DNA of 6,050 nucleotides, taken from NCBI GenBank assembly GCA_904502055.1, contig CAJGDZ010000105.1, positions 1 to 6,050 on the forward strand, given 5' to 3'. Under the pieces are notes generated by a model. That model did no database searches. It was given only the letters and a program-made list of their open reading frames with translations, and was not told the DNA's origin. This document shows, piece after piece, positions 1 through 5,939 of the stretch. A program made the translations under genes and the position numbers. This stretch comes from an uncultured Clostridia bacterium. Lineage in GTDB: Bacteria; Bacillota; Clostridia; Oscillospirales; CAG-272. Within the stretch, counting starts at the first letter, position 1. Each line of letters begins with the position of its first letter.

Positions 1-666
1 AGAAATGATGAGATCGCGGATCGCCTCGTCGGGCAGGTTCTTGTTGGCGGTAACTACGTTCGAAAGAAGCTCTTTGTTGATTACAAAATTATTGCGTCCC
101 TGCTCAAAGGTGATACCGAACACCTGCTTGCGCTCGATTTCCTCGGGAATATAATCCTCGTCGATCTCAATGACGGTATAGCCGCCCTTGCGCTTGGACT
201 TCAGGATCTCAAGTGCCTCGGGCTCGTAGCCGGGAGCGATTACGCCGTCGGAGACCTCACGCTTGATGAGAAGTGCGGTGGTGACGTCGCAGACGTCGGA
301 AAGTGCCACAAAGTCGCCAAACGAGCACATACGGTCGGTACCGCGGGCTCTGGCGTACGCGCAGGCGAGGGGAGACTCGTCAAGACCCTCAATGTCGTCC
401 ACGAAGCATACCTTCTTGAGCGTTTCGGAAAGCGGAACGCCGACGGCCGCCGACGTGGGGCTTACGTGCTTGAAGGATGTGGCGGCGGGCATGCCCAGCG
501 CCGTTTTGAGCTCCTTGACCAGCTGCCATGCGTTGAATGCGTCCAAGAAGTTGATGTATCCGGGTCTTCCGTTGAGTACGCGAATGGGAAGCTCACCGTT
601 TTCCATAAAGATGCGAGAGGGCTTCTGATTGGGGTTACAGCCGTATTTCAGTTCCAGTTCTTTCAT
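1..666 (-). CDS. Stand-alone AICAR formyltransferase (PurH transformylase domain only), 3' end cut off by the window
   Basis: Catalyses transfer of the formyl group of 10-formyl-tetrahydrofolate to AICAR, giving FAICAR, the penultimate step to IMP. The 222 visible codons are open to the left edge; stand-alone family members are usually near 390 residues, so about 170 are missing. Visible motifs are KYGCNPNQ at residues 7-14 (the RYGENPHQ-like start of the transformylase domain), GRPGYINFLDAFNAW at 33-47, SFKHVSPTSAA at 64-74 with the Lys-His pair K66-H67 expected in the active site, and the DRMCSFGDFVALSD stretch at 111-124 (SAFGG-like). The protein begins directly at the transformylase domain, with no MGS-like IMP cyclohydrolase domain ahead of it, so this is not ordinary bifunctional PurH. 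The start is the ATG at 664-666, 2 nt after the stop of the upstream cyclohydrolase gene, with GGAGG at 673-677. Family known; stand-alone state seen in sequence; true length not visible. Confidence 0.92.
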   Translation of the reverse strand, partial: MKELELKYGCNPNQKPSRIFMENGELPIRVLNGRPGYINFLDAFNAWQLVKELKTALGMPAATSFKHVSPTSAAVGVPLSETLKKVCFVDDIEGLDESPLACAYARARGTDRMCSFGDFVALSDVCDVTTALLIKREVSDGVIAPGYEPEALEILKSKRKGGYTVIEIDEDYIPEEIERKQVFGITFEQGRNNFVINKELLSNVVTANKNLPDEAIRDLIIS

Positions 667-668
667 GC

Positions 669-1397
669 TCAGCCTCCGATTTTGTTTTTGTTGATGATCT
701 TCTCCTGAACCTCGCCGCTTGTAAGGTCAACAAAGCGTGCGTAGAGGGAGATCTTATTGGCGTCGTTCAGATTTGCCCAGATATCGGCCGCAAAGGCGTT
801 GATATCGCTGGGGATAACCACGCGCTCGGGCTCACCCTGGAAGGTGGGAATGGGGTTTCCGTCGGTAACGTAGGTGTGGATAAAGTGACCGAGACCGGCC
901 TTTGTGGGATAGGAGAAGGTGTAGCGAGCGCAATCCGAGCCCTCGGAATCCAGGCTCTTGAGAATGCTCATCTCATAGGTAAAGTCACCCTTGTCAAAGG
1001 TCAGCATACCGCTGATACGGGGGGTGAAGTTGGGAGCATCCGGCTCAAAGGCGCGGGTGGCGAGCGCCTGGGTGAAGGTCTTACCCTCGGGAAGCGCGTT
1101 GTAAACGGTATCGGTCTGGTCGCCGTTGGTGACGATCAGCTTGTTCTCCCACTGGCGGACGGCCGCGTAAATGATCAGCGAGGGATCGGCCACCTTGGCG
1201 GGATCAAAGGGCTCGGTGAAAATGGCGCCGTCCTTTGCCGTGAAGACACGGTTGCGGCTGTTTTCGCTTCGACCCATGATGAAGTAGGCGATGGCGGCCT
1301 TGGTGCCGTCGCTGGTCTTTCCGATTACGATGCCGCGTCCGACGTACGGATTGCCGGCAACTCTTTCACCTGTGGTTTTTACTTCGTAAATGTTCAT
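669..1397 (-). CDS. PurO-like IMP cyclohydrolase
   Basis: Predicted to close the purine ring, converting FAICAR to IMP, the last step of the pathway. The 242-residue protein matches the archaeal PurO-type cyclohydrolase family, not the MGS-like domain of bacterial PurH. Visible landmarks are NPYVGRGIVIGKT at residues 16-28, YFIMGRSENSRNRVF at 38-52 (equivalent to the SSRSFPNR-type signature of PurO), TNGDQTDT at 90-97, FEPDAPNFTPRISG at 117-130 and GLGHFIHTY at 168-176. There is no signal peptide or membrane segment, so it is cytosolic. The ATG at 1395-1397 directly abuts the TAA of purN (1398-1400), and AAGGAG at 1406-1411, inside the purN 3' end, sets the start. The gene sits just before a transformylase that lacks a cyclohydrolase domain, which supports the assignment: together the two replace PurH. 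Assignment is from motifs and context; specific activity is inferred. Confidence 0.87.
   Translation of the reverse strand: MNIYEVKTTGERVAGNPYVGRGIVIGKTSDGTKAAIAYFIMGRSENSRNRVFTAKDGAIFTEPFDPAKVADPSLIIYAAVRQWENKLIVTNGDQTDTVYNALPEGKTFTQALATRAFEPDAPNFTPRISGMLTFDKGDFTYEMSILKSLDSEGSDCARYTFSYPTKAGLGHFIHTYVTDGNPIPTFQGEPERVVIPSDINAFAADIWANLNDANKISLYARFVDLTSGEVQEKIINKNKIGG
673..677 (-). promoter_or_regulatory. Ribosome binding site of the AICAR formyltransferase, inside the upstream gene
   Basis: GGAGG lies 6 nt before the ATG at 666 and falls within the last codons of the cyclohydrolase gene (the ATC GGA GGC TGA end). The two genes are separated by only two bases (GC). A ribosome finishing the cyclohydrolase therefore stops on top of this site, so translational coupling and similar amounts of the two proteins are likely. 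It also fixes the start of the downstream protein at its transformylase domain. Confidence 0.85.
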
Positions 1398-2018
1398 TTA
1401 TTTTTCTCCTTGACGCTCTTTTTTCAGTTTCTTTGCCACAAGCTCGGTGGCTCTGGGCAAAATGTTCCACTCGGCCTGCTCCATTACTCGCCGCTGGAGG
1501 ATCTCAGGCGTGTCTCCCTTGCGGATCTTGACCGCCTTCTGCAGGATGATCTCTCCGCCGTCGGGGATTTCGTTCACGTAATGCACCGTTGCGCCCGTCA
1601 CCTTCACGCCGTAGGACAGCGCCGCCTCGTGTACGCGCAGACCGTAGAAGCCTGCACCGCAGAAGGAGGGGATCAGGGAGGGGTGTACGTTGAGGATTCG
1701 GTTGGGATACTGTGAGGTAAAGTCGGCACTGAGGATAGAGAGGAAGCCGGCCAGCACGATCATCTCAATGCCGTGCTCGCGAAGCGTCCCGAGAATGGCC
1801 TTCTCAAATTCCCCGGCCGAGGCAAAGCTCTTTTTGAGGATGGTCACCGAGGGAATGCCCGCCTTCTCCGCGCGTGTCAGCGCGTACGCGCCCTCCTTAT
1901 TGGAAATGACCAGCGCGATCTCACCGTTTTTTATCACTCCGCTTTGCTGGGCATCAATCAGTGCTTGCAGATTGGTGCCGCCGCCCGAAACCAGAACCGC
2001 GATCTTTGTTTTTGACAT
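1398..2018 (-). CDS. purN: Phosphoribosylglycinamide formyltransferase (GAR transformylase)
   Basis: Transfers formyl from 10-formyl-tetrahydrofolate to GAR, giving FGAR, the third step of IMP synthesis. From the ATG at 2016-2018 the protein is 206 residues, within the usual 190-210. It opens with the strand and phosphate-binding loop IAVLVSGGGTNLQ (6-18). The catalytic trio is present: N110 and H112 in ILNVHPSLIPSF, and D153 in IPDGGE, matching N106, H108 and D144 of the E. coli enzyme. The folate-site stretch IVLAGFLSIL is at 87-96. A GTG immediately upstream (2019-2021) is in frame and would add one residue. I prefer ATG because AAAGGAG at 2026-2032 is 7 nt from the ATG but only 4 nt from the GTG. 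The gap from purM is 24 nt, and its stop abuts the next start. A complete, normal-looking enzyme. Confidence 0.97.
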   Translation of the reverse strand: MSKTKIAVLVSGGGTNLQALIDAQQSGVIKNGEIALVISNKEGAYALTRAEKAGIPSVTILKKSFASAGEFEKAILGTLREHGIEMIVLAGFLSILSADFTSQYPNRILNVHPSLIPSFCGAGFYGLRVHEAALSYGVKVTGATVHYVNEIPDGGEIILQKAVKIRKGDTPEILQRRVMEQAEWNILPRATELVAKKLKKERQGEK

Positions 2019-2025
2019 CACTTTT

Positions 2026-2032
2026 CTCCTTT
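2026..2032 (-). promoter_or_regulatory. purN ribosome binding site (decides ATG over GTG start)
   Basis: AAAGGAG in the 24-nt purM-purN gap. The spacer is 7 nt to the ATG at 2018 and 4 nt to the overlapping GTG at 2021. The 7-nt spacing is much more usual, so the GTG is probably not the main start. Confidence 0.75.
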
Positions 2033-2042
2033 GGAGCAGAAC

Positions 2043-3083
2043 TTAGCAGAAGATAACGCCTTCGTCACTCTTGACGATCTCGCCCATAATGTAGGCGTCC
2101 TCGCCGCACTCGTGCAGAGTCTTTACGGCAAGGTCGGCGTCCTCCTTCTTAACGATCACGCTCATACCGACACCCATATTGAAGGTGTTGAACATATCTC
2201 TCTCGGGGATGTTACCAGTTTTGGCAATGAGGTCGAAGATGGGAAGGATGCGAAGCGCGCTCTTTTCGATCTTGGCGCCAAAGCCCTTCGGGAGGCTACG
2301 CGGAATGTTCTCGTAGAAGCCGCCGCCCGTGATATGGGAAATGGAGCGGACCGTAACCTTTTCAAGAAGGGACAGAATGGGCTTGACATAGATTTTCGTG
2401 GGGGTAAGCAGTGTTTCGCCAACCGACTTGCCTCCAAGCTCGGCAACGGGAGAGGTAATGTCCTTCTCGCCGATACCGAATACCTTGCGGACCAAGGAGA
2501 AGCCGTTGGAGTGCACGCCGCTGGAGGGGATGGCAATGATGATATCACCCTCCTCCATGGTGTCGGGCTTCAGGATCTTGGGCTTGTCCACAATACCCAC
2601 AGCAAAGCCGGCAAGGTCATACTCGTCGATGGGGTAGAAGCCGGGCATCTCTGCCGTTTCACCGCCGATGAGTGCCGCGCCGCTCTGCACACAGCCCTCG
2701 GCCACGCCGCTTACAATGGCGGCGATCTTCTCGGGGAAGTTCTTGCCGCAAGCAATATAATCAAGGAAGAACAGGGGCTTTGCGCCGCTGCAAATGACGT
2801 CGTTCACGCACATAGCCACACAGTCGATGCCGATGGTGTCGTGCTTGTCCAGAAGAAACGCCAGCTTGAGCTTGGTGCCCACGCCGTCAGTGCCGCTTAC
2901 AAGCACGGGGCGCTCCATACCCTTGGTATCCAGCTCAAACAGGCCGCCAAAGCCGCCGATGTCCGAGCAAACGCCCGAGGTCATGGTTCTGGCAATGTGA
3001 GCCTTCATCAGCTCGACTGCGCGGTAGCCCGCGGTAATATCAACGCCGGCTGCGGCGTAGCTTTCGGATTGAGAGTTCTTCAT
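2043..3083 (-). CDS. purM: Phosphoribosylformylglycinamidine cyclo-ligase (AIR synthetase)
   Basis: Closes the imidazole ring in an ATP-dependent reaction, FGAM to AIR. The protein is 346 residues, the normal family length, and carries the signatures of the PurM/ThiL/HypE/SelD ATP-binding superfamily. These are SGTDGVGTK at 63-71 (glycine-rich loop), MCVNDVICSGAKPLFFLDYIA at 91-111, ALIGGETAEMPGFY at 137-150, GVHSNGFSLVRK at 189-200, SHITGGGFYENIPR at 249-262 and MFNTFNMGVGM at 297-307. All are intact, and nothing suggests loss of function. The start ATG at 3081-3083 is preceded by AGGAGGT (3088-3094), only about 5 nt away, the strongest internal ribosome binding site of the operon. It lies 18 nt after purF and 24 nt before purN. 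Cytosolic; acts as a homodimer in known examples. Confidence 0.98.
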   Translation of the reverse strand: MKNSQSESYAAAGVDITAGYRAVELMKAHIARTMTSGVCSDIGGFGGLFELDTKGMERPVLVSGTDGVGTKLKLAFLLDKHDTIGIDCVAMCVNDVICSGAKPLFFLDYIACGKNFPEKIAAIVSGVAEGCVQSGAALIGGETAEMPGFYPIDEYDLAGFAVGIVDKPKILKPDTMEEGDIIIAIPSSGVHSNGFSLVRKVFGIGEKDITSPVAELGGKSVGETLLTPTKIYVKPILSLLEKVTVRSISHITGGGFYENIPRSLPKGFGAKIEKSALRILPIFDLIAKTGNIPERDMFNTFNMGVGMSVIVKKEDADLAVKTLHECGEDAYIMGEIVKSDEGVIFC

Positions 3084-3101
3084 AGTAACCTCCTGATGTT
3101 T

Positions 3102-4526
3102 TTATTCTTTTCCGTTCCAGCAATAGGTACAAAGCTTGCAGGAAGGGATGCCGATGGCCTTTTTGATGCCGTCCAGCGTTTGGAATTCGAGAGAATCGAA
3201 GTGAAGCTTTTTGCAAATAAGCTCGCGGAATTTCTTGCCGCGCTCGGTGGTGCCGTCGCAATATTCGTCGATGTGGTCAAAGCCCTCCTCGCCCTCAAGC
3301 TCCATAATGATCTTTCGTCCGAGAAGATCCATGTCGGACGTGTTGCGCGAGAAGTTCAGATATTTGCACCCGTACATGATCGGCGGACACGCCGAGCGGA
3401 TGTGTACGGATTTTGCGCCGTTCTGGTAAAGGAAGTCGACCGTTTCCTGAAGCTGCGTGCCGCGGACGATGCTATCATCCACAAAGAGAAGATTTTTGCC
3501 CTCGATCAGCTCGGTGACGGGGATCTGCTTCATTTTCGCGATCTTTTTGCGCTCCTCCTGATTGGAGGGGATGAAGCTTCTTGACCAGGCGGGCGTGTAT
3601 TTGATGAACGGTCTGGCAAAGGGCTTTCGGCAGCCAAACGAATATCCGATGGCGTGCGGTGTGCCCGAGTCCGGGACGCCGCAGATGTAATCCACGTCGG
3701 GAAGTGTGCCGTTCTGAATCTCGTTTTCCGCCATGATGCGACCGTTCTCGTTTCGCATAACTTCAACGTTCACGCCCTCATACGTGGCGGTCGAGAAGCC
3801 GTAATACGACCACAGGAACGCGCAGATCTTGGTCTCCTCATAGCCTTCAAAAAGTGTGGTGACCGTTTCGGGTGTGATGTGAACGATCTCGCCCGAGCGA
3901 AGCTCCTTTACACTGTCAAATCCCAGCTTCTTGTAGGCAAAGGCCTCGAAGGATACGCAGTGTGCCCCGGGACGTTTGCCGATCTCGATGGGGAGACGGC
4001 CGTAGCGGTCGCGTGCGGCGTAAAGGCTTCCGTCCTCGCAAAGAAGGAGCAGGGAAGAGGAGCCCTTGATCTTTTCCTGTGCATGGCGAATGCCATCGGC
4101 AAGGGTCTGCCCCTGGTTGATCAGTGCCGAGATGATCTCCACCGAATTGACGCGGTTTCCGCTCATGCTCTGGAAAACGCTTCGATTGCTTTTTACATAC
4201 TCCTCCACGATCTCGTCGCCGTTTTCGACAAGGCCGACCATCACCATCGCGTAAATGCCGAACTTGGAACGAATGAGAAGCGGCTGGGGATCTACATCGC
4301 TGATACAGCCGATGCAGGCGTTGCCGCGAAGGCGCGAGGCAATGTTGTCAAACTTGGTGTGGAAGGGAGAGTTTTCGATGTTGTGTATTTCGCGCTGGAA
4401 GCCCTCGGTCGGGTTGACCGAGGCCATTCCCGCGCGTGCCTTTCCCAGGTGAGAGTGATAGTCTACCCCGAAAAAGACGTCCTGCACACAGTCATTTGTG
4501 TCGGTTATTCCAAAAAATCCGCCCAT
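3102..4526 (-). CDS. purF: Amidophosphoribosyltransferase (PurF) with a degenerate glutaminase domain
   Basis: PurF makes 5-phosphoribosylamine from PRPP and an ammonia source, the first committed step. The C-terminal phosphoribosyltransferase half is intact: PDSGTPHAIGYS at residues 285-296 and the PRPP loop LLFVDDSIVRGT at 346-357. C235, C387, C466 and C469 sit where B. subtilis-type PurF holds its Fe-S cluster; C463 is an extra nearby cysteine. The N-terminal Ntn-glutaminase half keeps the fold outline but not the active site. The expected CGVFGI start reads MGGFFGI, so the nucleophilic Cys is Gly. HRGQEGAG reads HLGKARAG (26-33), and the HxRYSTAG motif with the glutamine-binding Arg is absent near CISDVD (74-79). 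An Asn-Gly pair (N102-G103, in GLVENGD) may keep the oxyanion position. An in-frame TAG at 4554-4556 limits any upstream extension to nine codons, none of them Cys. Start ATG at 4524-4526 with GGAG at 4533-4536. The 474-residue length is normal. It may be ammonia-dependent or use a partner glutaminase; a paralogue with a changed role is possible. Confidence 0.9.
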   Translation of the reverse strand: MGGFFGITDTNDCVQDVFFGVDYHSHLGKARAGMASVNPTEGFQREIHNIENSPFHTKFDNIASRLRGNACIGCISDVDPQPLLIRSKFGIYAMVMVGLVENGDEIVEEYVKSNRSVFQSMSGNRVNSVEIISALINQGQTLADGIRHAQEKIKGSSSLLLLCEDGSLYAARDRYGRLPIEIGKRPGAHCVSFEAFAYKKLGFDSVKELRSGEIVHITPETVTTLFEGYEETKICAFLWSYYGFSTATYEGVNVEVMRNENGRIMAENEIQNGTLPDVDYICGVPDSGTPHAIGYSFGCRKPFARPFIKYTPAWSRSFIPSNQEERKKIAKMKQIPVTELIEGKNLLFVDDSIVRGTQLQETVDFLYQNGAKSVHIRSACPPIMYGCKYLNFSRNTSDMDLLGRKIIMELEGEEGFDHIDEYCDGTTERGKKFRELICKKLHFDSLEFQTLDGIKKAIGIPSCKLCTYCWNGKE

Positions 4527-4569
4527 GAATTTCTCCGTATCTGATAGGTGTTGCTATTGCGGACAGATC

Positions 4570-5256
4570 TCAAGCAAAGAAGAGCTTGGAGAGGGTCATG
4601 GGGTCGATGTACTCGCCGTTCTTGTAAACGCGCATATTGCCCGAGGCGATCTCGTCGATCAGCATAACCTTGCCGTCCTTGTCATAGCCGAACTCAAACT
4701 TGATGTCGTAAAGAACCATGCCCTTTTCCGCAAGATCGTCCGCAACGATCTTGGTGATCTTCTGTGTCATAGCCTTGGTCGACTCATACTGCTCGTCGGT
4801 CATAACGCCCAGAACGATCAGGCCGTCCTTGGTAACCAGCGGGTCACCCTTTTCGTCATTCTTGAAGGTCATTTCCACATAAGAGGGAAGATCGGTGCCT
4901 TCCTCCATGTATTCGCCGTAGCGACGGATAAAGCTTCCCACGGCCTTGTTGCGGCAGATGACCTCAAGTCCCTTGCCGAAAGGCTTGGCGGGGAGGACCT
5001 CCATCGTGGTGTCGTCGAGATTGGCGTTGATGTAGTGGGTCTTGATGCCGGCGGCATTGACCTTTTCAAAGAAGTAGATCGACATTCTCAGGTTGACGTC
5101 GCCCACGCCGTCGATGGTGAGTCCTACCGAGTTCTCGCCCGGATCAAACACGCCGTCCTTGCCCGTGCAATCGTCCTTGAACTTCAGAAGATAGTTTCCG
5201 TTGTCAAGAGAAAATACGTCCTTGGTCTTTCCTTTGTAAACAAGTTGCTTGCCCAT
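4570..5256 (-). CDS. purC: SAICAR synthetase (phosphoribosylaminoimidazole-succinocarboxamide synthase), divergent
   Basis: Joins aspartate to CAIR using ATP, giving SAICAR. The 228-residue protein begins with LVYKGKTKDVF (5-15), the YxGKxK nucleotide-binding start of PurC. It continues with FKDDCTGKDG (26-35, usually F.DD.TA..G), NLRMSIYFFEKVNAAGIKTHYI (55-76), EVICRNKAVGSFIRRYG (98-114, usually VVRN.AAGS..KR.G), VLYDIKFEFG (181-190, usually L.DFKLEFG) and LIDEIASGNMRVY (199-211). The last replaces the family's usual DE.SPD..RLWD. The protein also ends about 17 residues after this motif, whereas E. coli PurC continues for roughly 35 more, so the usual C-terminal helices are missing. The frame is open and cleanly flanked, so this looks like a divergent subfamily, not a damaged gene. 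ATG at 5254-5256 is preceded by AAGAGGT at 5264-5270. It follows purE by 36 nt and precedes purF by 43 nt. Confidence 0.93.
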   Translation of the reverse strand: MGKQLVYKGKTKDVFSLDNGNYLLKFKDDCTGKDGVFDPGENSVGLTIDGVGDVNLRMSIYFFEKVNAAGIKTHYINANLDDTTMEVLPAKPFGKGLEVICRNKAVGSFIRRYGEYMEEGTDLPSYVEMTFKNDEKGDPLVTKDGLIVLGVMTDEQYESTKAMTQKITKIVADDLAEKGMVLYDIKFEFGYDKDGKVMLIDEIASGNMRVYKNGEYIDPMTLSKLFFA

Positions 5257-5292
5257 TTTTGTTACCTCTTTCGTTTATTTAAATTTTATTTT

Positions 5293-5787
5293 TTACTTAT
5301 TGAATTCCGCTTCGACTGCCTGGTTTTTTTCAAGAACCTTCTTCGCGTCGGCCGCGCGCTTTTCGTCAAGTGCACGTGCCAGCTCCTTGTCCTCGATGGC
5401 CAGCATCTGAATGCAGAGAAGCGCGGCGTTGCCGGCTCCGTTCACGGCGACGGTGGCTACGGGGATGCCCGTAGGCATTTGTACCGTGGAAAGAAGCGCG
5501 TCGATGCCACCCAGATTACCGGAAACAACGGGGATTCCGATGACGGGGAGTGTGGTGTTGGCGGCAATGGCGCCGGCCAGATGTGCCGCCATTCCCGCGG
5601 CGGCGATGATGGCGCCGAAGCCTCTTTCGCGTGCGGTCCTGCTGAACTCAGCCGCCTCCAGAGGCGTGCGGTGTGCGGAAAATACGTGAACCTCGTAGGG
5701 GACTCCGAAGCTTTCCAGCATATCCATCGCCTTTTTTACGATCGGCAGATCGCTGTCGCTTCCCATAACAATACCGATTTTTTTCAT
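5293..5787 (-). CDS. purE: N5-carboxyaminoimidazole ribonucleotide mutase (class I PurE)
   Basis: First gene of the operon. Class I PurE moves the carboxyl group of N5-CAIR to C4, giving CAIR, the substrate of PurC next door. The 164-residue protein has MGSDSD at 8-13 (phosphate loop), SAHRTP at 37-42 with the catalytic H39, AAGMAAHLAG at 63-72, GIPVVSGNLGGIDALLSTVQMPTGIPVATV at 84-113 (several short conserved blocks) and GAGNAALLCIQML at 117-129. The AAHL.G block is typical of class I, as opposed to the AIR carboxylases (class II). Known class I enzymes work with PurK, which makes N5-CAIR; no purK is visible here. ATG at 5785-5787 has GGAGG at 5794-5798, 6 nt upstream, between the terminator and the start. 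Homo-octamer in known examples. Confidence 0.97.
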   Translation of the reverse strand: MKKIGIVMGSDSDLPIVKKAMDMLESFGVPYEVHVFSAHRTPLEAAEFSRTARERGFGAIIAAAGMAAHLAGAIAANTTLPVIGIPVVSGNLGGIDALLSTVQMPTGIPVATVAVNGAGNAALLCIQMLAIEDKELARALDEKRAADAKKVLEKNQAVEAEFNK

Positions 5788-5793
5788 ACGTTA

Positions 5794-5798
5794 CCTCC
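5794..5798 (-). promoter_or_regulatory. purE ribosome binding site
   Basis: GGAGG, 6 nt before the ATG at 5787 and 11 nt past the terminator U-tract. Because it lies outside the terminator hairpin, control by the leader is expected at transcription termination, not by masking this site. Confidence 0.85.
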
Positions 5799-5808
5799 AA
5801 ACAAAATC

Positions 5809-5849
5809 AAAAAAGGGCGCACTTACCTTATCAAACGGTAAGCGTGCCC
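5809..5849 (-). terminator. Intrinsic terminator of the ZTP riboswitch (expression platform)
   Basis: Minus-strand arms at 5837-5849 (GGGCACGCTTACC) and 5815-5827 (GGTAAGTGCGCCC) form a 13-position stem with one A-C mismatch and one G-U pair. The loop is 9 nt (5828-5836). Six T residues follow directly at 5809-5814. It lies between the aptamer and purE, where it would stop the whole operon. The first four stem bases, GGGC (5846-5849), are also the 3' strand of aptamer helix P3. Terminator and ligand-bound aptamer therefore exclude each other, the arrangement of a ligand-activated (ON) switch. Confidence 0.93.
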
Positions 5850-5914
5850 AGACGGTCGGCCTTCTTCTCCCTTGTTCCTCTGTGGTGATCCACTTGTTCC
5901 GTCAGTTGCAAAGG
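5846..5914 (-). ncRNA. ZTP riboswitch aptamer (pfl-type motif) controlling the purine operon
   Basis: ZTP/ZMP-sensing RNAs turn on purine and folate genes when 10-formyl-THF is short and AICAR derivatives accumulate. All expected parts can be drawn. P1 pairs CCTTTG (5909-5914) with CAAGGG (5869-5874). The conserved internal loop begins CAACTGACGGAA (5897-5908). P2 is GTGG (5890-5893) with CCAC (5882-5885), closed by ATCA, followed by AGAGGAA. The 3' domain GCCGACCGTCTGGGC (5846-5860) forms P3 with GCC and GGC. A five-base pseudoknot, GACGG (5899-5903) with CCGTC (5851-5855), links the two domains. The linker between P1 and P3 is only 8 nt. The match to the known motif is by recollection of its consensus, not a covariance search. 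The location before purE and the overlapping terminator agree fully with it. Confidence 0.92.
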
Positions 5915-5939
5915 ATGTATTCTTTTTTGAAATACATCC
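5913..5939 (-). repeat. Inverted repeat / hairpin at the transcription start region
   Basis: GGATGTATT (5931-5939) and AATACATCC (5913-5921) are perfect 9-bp complements around an A-rich 9-nt loop. The repeat begins 3 bp after the -10 box, so the expected start (roughly 5935-5937) falls inside the left arm. As RNA it would be a 5'-end hairpin lacking its outermost bases. As DNA it could be an operator. Its last two bases (5913-5914) are also the first of aptamer P1. No match to the B. subtilis PurBox. Confidence 0.6.

Noticed and set aside
876..1715. Plus-strand open frame opposite the cyclohydrolase and purN
   Set aside because: A shadow of two well-supported minus-strand genes; no start signal and no domain.
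2031..3584. Long plus-strand open frame (about 517 codons) opposite purM and the end of purF
   Set aside because: It is antisense to two clearly recognisable enzymes, has no ribosome binding site of its own and no recognisable domain. G+C-rich codon usage of the real genes opens this complementary frame.
3102..4526. PurF as a pseudogene because of its missing catalytic cysteine
   Set aside because: The frame is fully open at normal length with an intact phosphoribosyltransferase domain, conserved Fe-S-type cysteines and a normal ribosome binding site. The changes look like a subfamily trait, not decay.
4498..5841. Long plus-strand open frame (about 447 codons) opposite purC and purE, running into the leader
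   Set aside because: It is antisense to purC and purE and crosses the terminator and its hairpin. The sequence looks like a mirror translation with no family motif.
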